The notes under the pieces were generated by a model. That model was not told where the DNA came from, made no database searches, and saw nothing but the letters and a program-made list of their open reading frames with translations. The translations under genes and the position numbers were made by a program. Positions 19,466 to 28,540 of a stretch of 64,000 nt of DNA are shown in pieces. The number at the start of each line of letters is the position of its first letter. Positions within the stretch are counted from its first letter, which is position 1. Source of the DNA: Devosia sp. A8/3-2 (GTDB lineage: Bacteria; Pseudomonadota; Alphaproteobacteria; Rhizobiales; Devosiaceae); contig CP104975.1 of the NCBI GenBank assembly GCA_025452255.1, positions 1 to 64,000 on the forward strand, in the 5' to 3' direction.

Positions 19466-19765
19466 ATGGGAAACTCGCAGAAGCGCGCCATCCAAAATTA
19501 TCGATCTCGCCTTGGCGAGCGCGGCTTGGCGCGCTTTGAAGTGCTCGGTCGGGACGCCGACCGCGACCTCATCCGATCGCTAGCCCGGCGCCTGTCGGAG
19601 GACACGCCCGCGGCTTCAGAGCTTCGCGCGACCGTAAGTAAGTCAATCGCTGGCGAGCCCACCAAGCTCGGCGGAATCCTCGCGGCATTGCGTCGTTCGC
19701 CGCTAGTAGGCATCGATCTTAACCTTTCCCGACCCCGCGAAGAAGGACGCAAGGTCGACCTGTGA
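19466..19765 (+). CDS. Antitoxin partner of a PIN-domain toxin (VapB-like)
   Basis: A protein of 99 residues starting MGNSQKRAIQNYRSRLGERG at ATG 19466, with TGGAGGTCATC directly upstream. It is a basic, helical N-terminal half (ARFEVLGRDADRDLIRSLARRLSEDT) resembling prevent-host-death-type antitoxins that contain an RxRLxxRG start, followed by a tail LGGILAALRRSPLVGIDLNL that would wrap the toxin. The gene overlaps the toxin by four bases (GTGA), the usual arrangement for VapBC. It probably represses its own operon and neutralises the RNase. It is intact. Confidence 0.82.
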   Translation: MGNSQKRAIQNYRSRLGERGLARFEVLGRDADRDLIRSLARRLSEDTPAASELRATVSKSIAGEPTKLGGILAALRRSPLVGIDLNLSRPREEGRKVDL

Positions 19766-20193
19766 CGCGCTACCTCCCGGATACCAATATCATCAGCAAT
19801 GTCGTCAAACCACAGCCATCGGAATCGCTGCTGGCATGGATGTCGACACAGCGAGACGAGGATTTGTTCATCGCTTCGCTGACCGTTGCGGAAATCTGCC
19901 GCGGAATTTTAGAGATGCCGCTCGGTAAAAAGCGCGACGCGCTCGACACGTGGTTCTCTGGGTCGGAGGGGCCGCAGGCATTGTTCGTGGACCGCATCCT
20001 ATCGTTTGACGACAATGCCGGGCTGATTTGGGCGCGGCTGATGGCAGAAGGCAAAGCGGTCGGTCGGCCGCGTAGCGGGCTCGACATGATTGTCGCGGCT
20101 GTTGCTGCTGCGAACCAGTGCGTGGTGGTGACTGACAACGAAAAGGACTTTGCCGGACTTCCGATTGTTAATCCCATACGCGGAGCGGTCTGA
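19762..20193 (+). CDS. vapC: Type II toxin, VapC-family PIN-domain ribonuclease
   Basis: A protein of 143 residues starting at GTG 19762. The PIN-domain acidic residues are visible: RYLPDTNIISN (first Asp), TVAEICRGI (Glu), SGLDMIVAAVAAA (Asp) and VTDNEKDF (last Asp/Asn-Asp). The family cuts RNA, often initiator tRNA or rRNA, using bound Mg2+. Translation is coupled to the antitoxin through the GTGA overlap. The gene is intact and ends in a region with no further gene before the convergent AraC-type regulator. Confidence 0.88.
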   Translation: MTRYLPDTNIISNVVKPQPSESLLAWMSTQRDEDLFIASLTVAEICRGILEMPLGKKRDALDTWFSGSEGPQALFVDRILSFDDNAGLIWARLMAEGKAVGRPRSGLDMIVAAVAAANQCVVVTDNEKDFAGLPIVNPIRGAV

Positions 20194-20335
20194 TGCAACG
20201 GCGGGTCAAAGAATGCTCGGGAGGGCGGCTGCTTCCAACAATGCAATCAGCCGGCCCAACCACCGATATGGGAGCAAATCCGCTATCGGCCGATGGCAGC
20301 TTTTGGGAGGCTGCGAAGCAGTAGCGCAAGGCCTT

Positions 20336-20370
20336 AGATGGGGTGGGTTTCAGACTGTCAGCTTCCAAAT
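20336..20370 (+). repeat. Intergenic repeat, right-arm module only
   Basis: GATGGGGTGGGTTTCAGACT then GTCAGCTT. It matches the right arm found near 25302, 41488, 50790, 51491 and 57938. It overlaps the 3' tail of the AraC gene, suggesting that the tail is not native. Confidence 0.6.
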
Positions 20371-21399
20371 GAAGTGCGGTGGAAAGCAGACATCACCCGT
20401 GTGGGCATTCTCCAGCACAAATCTGGGGTCACCAATTCGCGTTCCGCACGGAAGCGACCGGCCCAACTGACCAGACCTTCTGGTCCATGGGCTGCTGCGT
20501 TGTCCCGGAACCGTTTCGGCGAGATCCCGGTCGCGCGCTTGAACGCGTTGCTAAAGGCGCTTTCGGATGAATAGCCAACTTCGTGCGCCACTTGAGACAC
20601 TGGAACGTCATCTTGGCGCAAGCTGCGCTCGGCAAGGCGCATCCTCCAATTGAACAGGTAAGTGAGCGGAGCAACGCCGGCCACTGGCGGAATCTGACAG
20701 CAAAAGCTGTACGAGACATCGCGACGCCCCGGGCCAACTCTACGAGTGTCCAATTTCGTGCTGGATCGGCATGGATCATCTGAAGCGCGGGAGCGAGTCG
20801 CGCATCACCCAATGCCCGAAGCCAGCCATGAGACTGCGGCGCCCCGACCGATAGCGTCGCCCGCAGAGACTGGACGAAAAGCAATTGGGCTAGCAGTCCG
20901 GCTGTGGCCGCCGAGCCAGACTGTGGGACCCGGCTCTCAAGCACAACCTGATCTAGCAACCACCCCAGAACAGTTGCTTGGGGAGCGGTCGCTGCTACGT
21001 GAACGAGCGGCGGCAAAACACCTAGCAATAGGTCTTGTCGCGTGTGATCGATCGCCACATGCCCGCCGATAATCACTACGTCGCTCTCCTGTCGATAGGG
21101 CGCAATGTCCGCTACGACCTCGGATATCGCCATGGGTTGTTTGGGACGCCGCATGAGCCGGATCGCTAGCCAAGGTCAAGGGATGTCTACCGTTGACCAA
21201 GATAACGTCACCGGCCGCCAAGTGAAGCGGGAGTGGCAAGCTTTCCATAACCAGCCAACACTGTCACGATTGCCATGATCTTGAGCGCATTGGGCTGCGG
21301 GAACCGTCGCACCCAGTCACCCTTGGCAATCATCCCGCCGGTCAGGACACAACGGGCGTCGAGAAGATCCAGAATTTGAGAAAGAGGGTCGGAAAGCAT
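20358..21399 (-). pseudogene. AraC family transcriptional regulator (cupin_6 type), about three frameshifts
   Basis: Starts MLSDPLSQILDLLDARCVLTGG at 21399. The N-terminal cupin part (LHLAAGDVILVNGRHPLTLASD) and the segment with SDVVIIGGHVAIDH are split by shifts near 21255 and 21155. After ALQMIHADPARNWTLVELARG VAMSRTAFAVRF another shift near 20690 leads to LTYLFNWRMRLAERSLRQD, QVAHEVGYSSESAFSNAFKRATG (second HTH) and PKRFRD. It is divergent from a short-chain dehydrogenase gene 93 bases away, which it probably regulates. The C-terminal tail beyond KRFRDNAAA runs into an intergenic repeat and is likely artificial. Confidence 0.8.
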
Positions 21400-21491
21400 T
21401 CTGAACGATCGCGCAATTCTTGCGGATGTTCAAGCATTCAGAGTTCTTCCAATGCAGAATAGATCAGGAGCCCAACAACAAGGAGACTACA

Positions 21492-22494
21492 ATGTCGCAA
21501 ACGCAAACTCCGCTCGATTCAGGCTTTGGAGCTGCCAGTACGGCTATGGAAGCGATTGCGGGGATCGACCCGACGGGCAAGACCGCTCTCGTCACAGGTG
21601 GGTCCAGCGGCATGGGGCTGGAGATCACCTGCGCACTGGTTTCGGCTGGTGCCAAGGTCGTCGTTCCGGCCCGCAATCTTGAGAAGGCGCGAGCGGCGCT
21701 GATTGCTATCGAGCATGTGGAACTGGTTCCTCTCGATCTTATGGACCCGGCTTCGATCAAGTCTCTCGCCGATAGCTTCCCGGCCTCCCATCGCTCCCTC
21801 GACATCCTCATCAATAATGCAGGGACGATGCTCAATCCTCTTACTCGCGATAGCCGAGGCTATGAATCCCAACTTTCAACCAATCACCCGGGCCATTTCG
21901 AACTTGCGGTCCGCCTGTGGCCAGCCCTTGGCGAGGGCTGATGGCGCACGAGTGATTTCCATCTCGTCGCGGGGGCATCAGTACGGGCACTTCGACTTCG
22001 AGGACCCAAATTTCCTGCACCAGCCTTATGACGCTTCGCTGGCCTATGGCCGCTCGAAAACAGCAAATGCGCTATTCGCAGTAGCGCTTGACCAGCGTGG
22101 ACAAGAGGACGGTATCCGCGCGTTTTCGCTTCATCCGAGTGGGGTGATCACCGAGCTTGCAAAGTTCATTTCCGCAGAGAATCTCCGGGCAGCCGGCTAC
22201 GTCGGGAGCGACGGCAAGCCAATCATCGATCCGGAACGGAATATGAAGACGGCGGCTCAAGGTGCGGCAACAGCGGTGTGGTGTGCAACCAGCCCTGCGC
22301 TCAACGGTATGGGCGGCCTCTACTGTGAAAACTGCGATATTGCCCCGCTCTACCCTGACAATTCCAAGGAACTGCTCGGCGTACGCTCTTGGGCAATAGA
22401 TCCTCAGGCGGCCGATCATTTGTGGACCCTAAGCGAGGAATTCACCGCCGAAGAAATTCTCCTTCGACTTCGGCCGATATGTCCAGAGATTTAG
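21492..22494 (+). pseudogene. Short-chain dehydrogenase/reductase, one frameshift
   Basis: Starts MSQTQTPLDSGFGAASTAME at ATG 21492 (AAGGAGACTACA upstream). The cofactor motif TGGSSGMGLE (about residues 37-46), NNAG (DILINNAGTM), the catalytic Ser in VISISSRGHQY and the YxxxK in AYGRSKTAN are all present. The frame shifts near 21935, just before the catalytic Ser. The joined product is about 333 residues, longer than the classical 250 and like the retinol-dehydrogenase-like SDR group. It is transcribed away from the AraC-type gene. The substrate is unknown. Confidence 0.85.
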
Positions 22495-22556
22495 AAACCG
22501 TCCGACATACAATGAACTCGTGCCACTGTGATTCACCGCTTGGCCGTGCATTGTAC

Positions 22557-22958
22557 CTATTTGAACAGCCTCAGCGCTTTCTCATAGCGCTCCCGACCAA
22601 CCCATTGGCTCAGATAATCGCGGCTCACGATCATCGCATCCTTCGTCAGCAGTTTTGGAACCAAGGGCAACAGGTCGTCCCTCTCAAAAAGATCTTCAAC
22701 GAAGCCGACGGTCACGATGGTCATGGCGTCGTCGGTCGCACTTTTGCCCCGCGGCTGGTCAAGCGCCCAATCGTAGAAGGCGCGCACACGCGAGGCGACC
22801 TCCGGCGAAACGGCCGGCTTCGCGACCGTGGACAGCCAACGGACAATCGCCCCGACAACGAGATAGGGCAATTCCTCGTCGCCTTCGCACAGGAACGGCT
22901 TGACCTCGGGAAACCGTTTCAGAACTTCTCGATGAATAATTTGCGTCGTTGTCATCAT
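22557..22958 (-). CDS. Hypothetical protein (DUF7674-like)
   Basis: A protein of 133 residues starting MMTTTQIIHREVLKRFPEVK; an in-frame Met at 22979 is an alternative. Helical, acidic/aromatic pattern: FPEVKPFLCEGDEELPYLVVGAIVRWL, RVRAFYDWALDQ, TIVTVGFVEDLFERDDLLPL. The layout resembles small soluble proteins annotated DUF7674, often found as immunity-like or orphan genes. I do not recognise a function. It is convergent with the SDR gene and intact. Confidence 0.6.
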   Translation of the reverse strand: MMTTTQIIHREVLKRFPEVKPFLCEGDEELPYLVVGAIVRWLSTVAKPAVSPEVASRVRAFYDWALDQPRGKSATDDAMTIVTVGFVEDLFERDDLLPLVPKLLTKDAMIVSRDYLSQWVGRERYEKALRLFK

Positions 22959-23032
22959 TCTACACAGCATATTCGGCAACTTTGGCGATTAACTTTTGCG
23001 AGTAACAGGCTTTAGGATTTTTCACGACAACG

Positions 23033-23536
23033 CTATTCGCCGAGCCATGCCTTCAACACACGCACGCCTTCCGGTTCAGATCCGGGCCAGAGCTGCACCA
23101 CGTATTGATCATCTCCCTCGAGACCATCTTCGCTGAGCGTGTCGAGACCGGACAGGCTGGCGCGCACGCCTAGCGGACCTGCTTTCACCGAAAGTCGCGA
23201 GGCGGTGGGATCGTAATCCGTCAAGCCAGCTAGTACGAGCTGGCCCGAAGGGCAATCGAAACGGGCTTCGACAACGTGCTGGTAGGCGCCGAGATCGAGA
23301 GCGGGCCGTTGGTCGTGCCATTCAACGCGGATCGGCACGGTCATATTGCGTGCTGTGTGGAGAATGTTCGCATGCGGCCCGGCCATGAGACGTTTGGAGA
23401 TCGCTTCACTGGTGTAGTCATCGGGTAAATCGGCGTGGGCTTCGTCGCGTAAGTATATTTTGAAATAATCGGCAAGAAGATTGCCTTGATACAGAACCTT
23501 CAACATAGCTGCCTCAGCGGATATCGGGTGTGTCAT
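23033..23536 (-). CDS. Hypothetical protein
   Basis: A 167-residue protein starting MTHPISAEAAMLKVLYQGNL at 23536, preceded by GGGAGCTCTTACA. The sequence alternates beta-like stretches (MTVPIRVEWHD, ARFDCPSGQLVLAGLTDYDP, YVVQLWPGSE) with a Gly/Asp-rich middle and ends VLKAWLGE. No signal peptide or membrane segment. The frame is open further upstream but runs into a repeat shared with 34667, so this start is preferred. Not recognised; the composition is normal for the genome and the frame is intact. Confidence 0.6.
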   Translation of the reverse strand: MTHPISAEAAMLKVLYQGNLLADYFKIYLRDEAHADLPDDYTSEAISKRLMAGPHANILHTARNMTVPIRVEWHDQRPALDLGAYQHVVEARFDCPSGQLVLAGLTDYDPTASRLSVKAGPLGVRASLSGLDTLSEDGLEGDDQYVVQLWPGSEPEGVRVLKAWLGE

Positions 23537-23641
23537 TGTAAGAGCTCCCACTGCGAGCAAGGTCGTCCGTTCAAAAGCATACTTCGTCTTTCTGCAATTC
23601 GTTTCCGGGCAAATGCTCCACGTCGATTTCCTCCATTTGGG

Positions 23642-23752
23642 TTGTCGCAAATTTCCGAAACCTGCGACAGATATGATCCAAGACCGCAGCGACGTACAAG
23701 GTCCGCTTCAAGCGTCCTTGCATCCTGCTCCGAACGGCAGAGATGGGGTCGA
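23642..23752 (+). repeat. About 110-bp repeat, partner of 34667-34775
   Basis: CCGAAACCTGCGACAGATAT, GATCCAAGACCGCAGCGACG, then GTCCGCTTCAAGCGTCCTTG and CGAACGGCAGAGATGGGGTC. It is roughly 85 percent identical by eye to 34667-34775. Both copies sit just upstream of a small unrelated minus-strand gene. Confidence 0.8.
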
Positions 23753-23908
23753 TATCGGCCCTGCCCTTACGTGAGTGAGCGCTGGCTCTCTGATCGATCG
23801 CGAAATCCTGTCGTAAATCGCATCGCGTTCTCCTACTGCCCGCGGTACTGAACGTCACCCCGCTGCCGGCCCCACTGTTGACGTCGGGCGTAGGCGGGAA
23901 TTAGTTGA

Positions 23909-24244
23909 TTGATTCCATCGAGCCCGGAAACCGTTGTTTTGAAGAAGACCCTGATCCTGACCGCCCGAGAGACCGGGTTGGCCAAGCGCCTTGTCGAGCG
24001 CGGCTACACGCTTCCTGGATTGGCCAAGTCGGGACCTGTGATAAAGGTCCGCGATCTGGCGCGCGGCCTTAACGACACCGGAGGCACGCTCCGTCTCGCA
24101 GAAAGCGAAGCCCAAGCGCTCGCCAGCCTGATGGCGGCGCCGATGGCGAAATACTCCCGCGACTTCAGCCCGACCGAGATCGATGCGATCGAGCAGCTCT
24201 TCGTGCGAGTCGAGGTAACGTTCAGGGTGAGGCTACGGTTGTGA
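23909..24244 (+). CDS. Hypothetical protein, uncertain
   Basis: An open frame of 111 codons from TTG 23909. Residues such as LTARETGLAKRLVERGYTLP and SPTEIDAIEQLFVRVE look coding, with Lys/Arg near the N-terminus and an acidic C-terminal helix, but no ribosome site, family or conserved motif is visible. It could be a degraded fragment. It is preceded by 130 bases of sequence without a gene and followed by an intergenic repeat. Confidence 0.35.
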   Translation: MIPSSPETVVLKKTLILTARETGLAKRLVERGYTLPGLAKSGPVIKVRDLARGLNDTGGTLRLAESEAQALASLMAAPMAKYSRDFSPTEIDAIEQLFVRVEVTFRVRLRL

Positions 24245-24379
24245 TCGATGAATCGAAAGGCGCGACGCCTTGCGGCATATTCCTACTGGCCGATGACTAC
24301 CCGATACGATCGGCCGGCCGGTTCGCCTGCAATTGAGACGGCGGTATTAGGGTGGACGGGAATGAGTTCGGCTGGTCCG

Positions 24380-24560
24380 TAGTGGGGTCGCGAACCGACG
24401 GTCCGCTTCGGTCAATCATTTCTGTAGTTCCGTGCCGCATATTATGCGAATTCAGCGACTGCTTCGCGCCCCTTTTTGCCACTGCGGATTGCGGGGCGGC
24501 ACTAAAAAGCACCGTACAGTCGCATCAGCGTTTGTGACCGGGATGGTGTGGATACTTGCC
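24380..24560 (+). repeat. Intergenic palindromic repeat, copy D (long form)
   Basis: Left arm GTGGGGTCGCGAACCGACGG, core GTGCCGCATATTATGCGAAT at about 24433-24452, then GCGACTGCTTCGCGCCCC and a right part with CACCGTACAGTCGCATCAG and CCGGGATGGTGTGG. It aligns over about 120 bp with copy J near 57829. Confidence 0.8.
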
Positions 24561-24615
24561 TGACTGCTCTACAGAGGTCATGCTTGGACAGCTGATCTCA
24601 GGTACGAGAATTTGC

Positions 24616-25165
24616 ATGGCGGCTGTTTCTGCTCCGAAAAGCTACCCTCGCAGACGCCGCAGCACTCGGCGCGCTGCATGTCATCTCATGGCGCGAGACG
24701 TATACCGGCCTCGTTCCCGCCGAAATGTTGGAGGGGTTATCGATCGACGCTAGGACAGCGATGTGGAGCAGAATCCTTGCTGCCCCCGGTGAGTTCGGCT
24801 GTGCTGCGGTCATTGTCGCCGAAGACAATGAGAGCTTTGTAGGTTTCGGCTCCTGTGGACGACAGCGGGATGATGCCTTAATGGCGAATGGGTTCAGTGG
24901 CGAGTTTAGCGCGATCTATATGCTCCGGTCGTATCACGGGCGTGGCGTCGGACGATCGATAATGAGCATAATATCGAGCGAGCTATCTGCCACTGGGCAT
25001 ACCGCAGCAAGTCTGTGGGTTTTGCGCGAGAACGCCCCCGCGCGAGCCTTCTATGAAAAGCTCGGCGGCATTATCGTGGGTGAGAAGATTGACGAGAGGC
25101 CCGACGCAGGCCTCGTCGAAGACGCCTACGGGTGGCTCGATCTTTCGTCATTAGGCAGCATCTAA
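24616..25165 (+). pseudogene. GNAT family N-acetyltransferase, 5' frameshift
   Basis: From about 24638 the frame reads KATLADAAALGALHVISWRETYTGLVPAEML, a standard GNAT start, and later VGFGSCGRQRDD, IYMLRSYHGRGVGRSIM (acetyl-CoA loop), LWVLRENAPARAFYEKLGG. No start codon exists in this frame back to a TGA at 24593; the ATG at 24616 (MAAVSAPK) is one base out of phase, with the slip at the AAAA near 24637. Expected length is about 183 residues. If the shift is real, translation could only begin at ATG 24725, removing the first strand. The substrate is unknown. Confidence 0.75.
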
Positions 25166-25301
25166 CGGGAGATGCCGCAAACGCATCCTATGTCGTTTAT
25201 GGATCAGTGTGGCCCGACGTTCGAACACTCCGATGGCCATCGGGTCACCATCCAGAACTCAGGACAATGTCGGCTTTCGGCGCGGCACAACCACCGAACG
25301 C

Positions 25302-25345
25302 CTGAAATGGGGTGGTTTCGGACTGTCAGCTTTTGGGCAGAATTC
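25302..25345 (+). repeat. Intergenic repeat, right-arm module
   Basis: CTGAAATGGGGTGGTTTCGG then ACTGTCAGCTTTTGGG. It lies between the convergent GNAT and ASCH genes and is the clearest copy of the right arm. Confidence 0.75.
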
Positions 25346-25346
25346 G

Positions 25347-25952
25347 TCAAAAGCGGTCGTGGGACGATGCGGCTGTCGGTCTTTGCTTTTCCATAAAACG
25401 GCCGCGTTCAGAGAGCCGATACCCGCTATGCAGGCTTTCTGTCAGGCCAAGTTCCTTGAGCTGCCGGATTTTCCGTTTCATCCTGGGCTTTTCGATCCCG
25501 AGACGTTCGGCAATCTCGTCGGCGGTTCTGCCGTCGCGCTCACCGATCAAACAGAGTACTTCGGTGGTCCACGGTCCCGAACGACTGTTCTTGTCGAGCG
25601 CGGCGAGCTGATCGAGCAGGCCGGCGAGGTCGTCGGCGTCAAGCCGGTCGTTCTGGCGCAGGGCCTCGCGCGGGTCTGGCCCCGTCACATGGAACCTGAT
25701 CCGATACAAGGTGCCGTCACGGCCCATTCGCAGATCAGCAAGCAGCGCCTCGCGGGTATGGAATCCGGCGCACCATGCATCCTCCCGCGAAATATCATCC
25801 GGGCCGATCGCCTCGACGCCCTCGATGGCGAGGACGCCTATCGGCGTCCTCAATGTGCCGCCAGTGCGCACCGTGGGCTTGGTCCAGCACCGAAAGGCAA
25901 GCGTTATCCTACCTGCCTCGATGCCCTCGAGAACCCAGCTCTTGAACAGCAT
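25347..25952 (-). CDS. ASCH-like domain plus winged-helix protein
   Basis: A protein of 201 residues starting MLFKSWVLEGIEAGRITLAFR at 25952. The N-terminal half (FRCWTKPTVRTGGTLRTPIGVLAIEGVEAI) has the ASCH/PUA-like pattern of a small RNA- or nucleotide-binding barrel. The C-terminal half (RTADEIAERLGIEKPRMKRKIRQLKELGLTESL, then SGYRLSERG) is a winged helix. Such two-domain proteins are widespread hypothetical proteins in rhizobia. A role in RNA or DNA binding is inferred from the domains only. The C-terminus ends at the repeat copy beginning at 25302. It is intact. Confidence 0.75.
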   Translation of the reverse strand: MLFKSWVLEGIEAGRITLAFRCWTKPTVRTGGTLRTPIGVLAIEGVEAIGPDDISREDAWCAGFHTREALLADLRMGRDGTLYRIRFHVTGPDPREALRQNDRLDADDLAGLLDQLAALDKNSRSGPWTTEVLCLIGERDGRTADEIAERLGIEKPRMKRKIRQLKELGLTESLHSGYRLSERGRFMEKQRPTAASSHDRF

Positions 25953-26128
25953 ACTACCTCCGTGTGTCGGCGTGATCGGCCTCGGCCGTCGTTATTGCTG
26001 GCTTTTCCGTGCTCTCGGGCGATGGTTGCTTCGTATGGCTGAACTTCACGGGTGGTAAATTTGCCATCCCAAATTATCCCTCAAGCAGCACCCTCATCTC
26101 GCCGAGGGCTGATTGATGTGGACAAGCG

Positions 26129-26764
26129 CTATCTGCGATCAATCCAGTCAAGGACCATCATGGGGAAAGTGGTTCCTTCGCCGTCTTTTCCTATCTTTTC
26201 GAAGCCTCCTCCGAACTCTCTTTCAACGGCCTGCCGACACTCCCTCCGGGCTTCAGCATAACGGCCGATAGTGCAAAGCAATGCGATGCGAGTGTCAAAA
26301 TACCCGTCGCCCTTGCTCGTCAGAAGGTCGAGATAAGATTCGTGGTCCGCTCGCATCAGCGCCTGCGTCATTTGTGCATTGACCCATGCGAGTATGTTTC
26401 CTGCAATTGCTTCCGGCGAACCGTCGTCTTCCTTAATACTGGTCTTAGCTATGGTGGGCGATCCGCACACCCATGCGCCGAAGGCTCGAAATGAAAGCGG
26501 CATCCCCGAGTTCTCCGGAAAGCCAACGATCTCCCAGAACGTTGGATCGACTGCCATAGGTTTGAATTTTAAATGAGCATCGGTCTTGCGCTCCCACGGC
26601 GAAATGTCCGTCCAGACCTCGATGAACCAGCCATTATGTTCCCTGAACAGACTACCACGAGCAACTTTCCATTTATGAGGCCGCGCGATTTTCTTCAGCA
26701 CCGATATGGTAGCTTTCGCCAGCGCCCTGCGTTCCTTTCTTTCTACGAGCGTTAGATTTGCCAT
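26129..26764 (-). CDS. Hypothetical protein (DUF4304-like)
   Basis: A 211-residue protein starting MANLTLVERKERRALAKAT at 26764, after GGGAGGGCCA. It overlaps the end of the secreted gene upstream by 13 bases, implying coupling. The pattern KWKVARGSLFREHNGWFIEVWTDISPWERKTDAHLKFKPMAVDPTFWEIVG resembles DUF4304-type proteins, in which a mixed alpha/beta fold handles an unknown ligand. There is no signal peptide. Such cytoplasmic proteins sometimes act as immunity proteins beside secreted partners; that is speculation here. It is intact. Confidence 0.6.
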   Translation of the reverse strand: MANLTLVERKERRALAKATISVLKKIARPHKWKVARGSLFREHNGWFIEVWTDISPWERKTDAHLKFKPMAVDPTFWEIVGFPENSGMPLSFRAFGAWVCGSPTIAKTSIKEDDGSPEAIAGNILAWVNAQMTQALMRADHESYLDLLTSKGDGYFDTRIALLCTIGRYAEARRECRQAVEREFGGGFEKIGKDGEGTTFPMMVLDWIDRR

Positions 26765-27654
26765 TGGCCCTCCCGCTCCTCTTGTTTGAAAACACACAGC
26801 GGCGGGCGAGGAATGCCGTTGTCACTCATCGTGATGCCTTCGATCCACCCGGCGCCCATGGCAATGAAGCGCACTTCGGTAGACGTCCGTGCATTGCTGC
26901 TATCGAAGGTCTCGATTTCCTCGTAGAGTTGGGGCGCCTTCCAGCTTGGGGCGCCATCGCTCTCGCAAATGCCGTTTGCCATGTCGATGCGGATCAGCTG
27001 GTCGAAATTGTCAATCAAGCTCTCATGACTCCGCCTTATCTCGACCATCTCCGGCACGTTTGCGCAGTCGCCACTTGTCAGTTGCAAACCGACCGGCGTG
27101 CCGAGCGGATCGCGGCTATAAAAGGTCAAAGCACCTGAGACGAGATTTTCGGCGAGGAAGCGAAGATATTCACTATGCGCCTTGTCCGGCGACCAGCCTC
27201 GGGTGGCCAACAGCTCCTCATAGAGCTTGTCCGCATGAAGGAAGCAGCCGGGCTCATCCTTGTGCTCGTCGATGGCGGTGATGCGCGACTGGATCTCGAG
27301 ATCGCTCAGGCGAAGCTCGCTTCGGACTTGAGGCGGGCGGATTTTGCACAAGGCCGATGACATCACCAGCCAGCCGCCAGTCTCTATGCTGTCTGGATTG
27401 GCACGCGCCGTTTCGATCAATGCATCTATCGAGGCTTGGTCGAAGCCTTCCGCTGTTGCCAGCGAGCGTGTTGTCGGGCCGATTGCACAGCCCTGCTTGG
27501 CGAAAAATTCTATCAGCTGCGGCTCCGCAGCGCTCGCTGCAGCCGTTGACAACGCCAGCAGTACCAAAGCGCTGGGCAGTATGCGCCTCCTGTTCAACCA
27601 GCCAGCAGCACCACACAAGCCATCGCGACTGTGAACATCCCTACCCTGATCCAT
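26752..27654 (-). CDS. Secreted protein of unknown function, GCAIGPTTR family (long form)
   Basis: A 300-residue protein from ATG 27654 (MDQGRDVHSRDG); a signal-like stretch LPSALVLLALSTAAASAAEP follows, so the mature form begins near EPQLIEFF. The domain QLIEFFAKQGCAIGPTTRSLATAEGF...LIETARANPDS...CKIRPP is shared with the shorter gene at 31429. The rest has Cys pairs (DEPGCFLHADKLYEELLATRG, SGDCANVP, NGICES, LCVFKQ), suggesting disulfides in the periplasm. A start nearer the signal peptide, for example at an AGGAGG-preceded codon, is possible. The family is not recognised. 27655-28125 upstream holds no supported gene. Confidence 0.65.
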   Translation of the reverse strand: MDQGRDVHSRDGLCGAAGWLNRRRILPSALVLLALSTAAASAAEPQLIEFFAKQGCAIGPTTRSLATAEGFDQASIDALIETARANPDSIETGGWLVMSSALCKIRPPQVRSELRLSDLEIQSRITAIDEHKDEPGCFLHADKLYEELLATRGWSPDKAHSEYLRFLAENLVSGALTFYSRDPLGTPVGLQLTSGDCANVPEMVEIRRSHESLIDNFDQLIRIDMANGICESDGAPSWKAPQLYEEIETFDSSNARTSTEVRFIAMGAGWIEGITMSDNGIPRPPLCVFKQEEREGQWQI

Positions 27655-28125
27655 AAATCCTGTTCTCAACCTTCCGGCACGGTCCGCAACCACCGCTGGA
27701 ACGGATCCAGTGCCACCAAAGTCCCCATTTGCATGACATTTCCGGCCAGATTGCCCAGTACCATCTTTCTCCGAGACCTGCAGCCCATATGGGTTTCTGC
27801 ATTCCGCGGTCGAGGAAGAGACGACTCGAGCCGTGCGCATGCCCGCACCCGCGGTTTTCGGGATTAATGACAAAGACGCCAATGCGGCAACAAACGTTCG
27901 GCCGGCAACGCGTAACCGGTCGTCTGCTCCCAACCGGAGATTCTCACTGACCGTCCCAAGACCTTCAGGGCGCTTCTATAAGCTTGTCGGACGGCTGCCT
28001 TCCAGTTCTGATCCTCCCAAGAGCAGCGGGGGCGATCGAGGTTGCAGCCAAACAGCTCCTATTGCCCATCGTGGTCGTGACTCGTATTGCTGCTCATCAA
28101 ATGCCTTTTGTCAAAGGTCATCGTC

Positions 28126-28272
28126 ATGCTGGATAGTCGATACGACATCGTGCAGCGCGGCGCGCAATGGCGGGCTGTGTTTGGGCGCGATCAGTTCGTC
28201 CCATTTGGCACCAGTCGTGAAGCCGTCGACGCGGCAGAGGCCCATGCTGAACGCGCTTACGAGCGTCTGTGA
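28126..28272 (+). CDS. Small DUF2188-like protein
   Basis: A protein of 48 residues starting MLDSRYDIVQRGAQWRAVFG at ATG 28126 (AAAGGTCATCGTC upstream). The pattern Y-D-I-V-Q-R-G..W, PFGTSREAVDAAEAHAERA resembles DUF2188, small single-domain proteins with a two-strand/helix fold. Function unknown. It stands alone between two minus-strand genes. Its short length makes family assignment tentative, but codon phase and start context support a real gene. Confidence 0.6.
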   Translation: MLDSRYDIVQRGAQWRAVFGRDQFVPFGTSREAVDAAEAHAERAYERL

Positions 28273-28390
28273 TAGCCAAGCCTGTTGGCGCGTACTCAAG
28301 CACAGCGCGCCAAACTGCTATGGCACCGCAGGGTAAACGAGCATTTAAGCGCTCCCACTTCCCTATGCGCCTCGCCAGCCTCTTATCGGG

Positions 28391-28540
28391 CTAGGCGGCC
28401 AAGGAGGCCTGATCGCGCAATGCTTTTCGTGCACCGGCGGCGGCTCTTCGGATGATGGCAAGGCGCCGCTCATCTTCATCGGCTGACCACATGGCGTCCA
28501 CTTTGGGTTCTTTGTCGTTCTCGGTACTGTGCTTACTCAT
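28391..28540 (-). CDS. Small charged hypothetical protein (49 residues)
   Basis: Starts MSKHSTENDKEPKVDAMWSA at 28540, with GAGGAGCACACC directly upstream, and ends RKALRDQASLAA at 28391. It is highly acidic in the first half, with DEDERRLAIIRRAAAGARKAL forming a probable amphipathic helix. It is too short for family recognition. The strong ribosome site and clean codon pattern are the reasons for listing it. 28541-29040 between it and the next repeat holds nothing I can support. Confidence 0.5.
   Translation of the reverse strand: MSKHSTENDKEPKVDAMWSADEDERRLAIIRRAAAGARKALRDQASLAA

Noticed and set aside
27666..27765. Minus-strand 32-codon frame MVLGNLAGNVMQMGTLVALD
   Set aside because: A possible small gene with GGAGAAAG upstream, but too short and without independent support.
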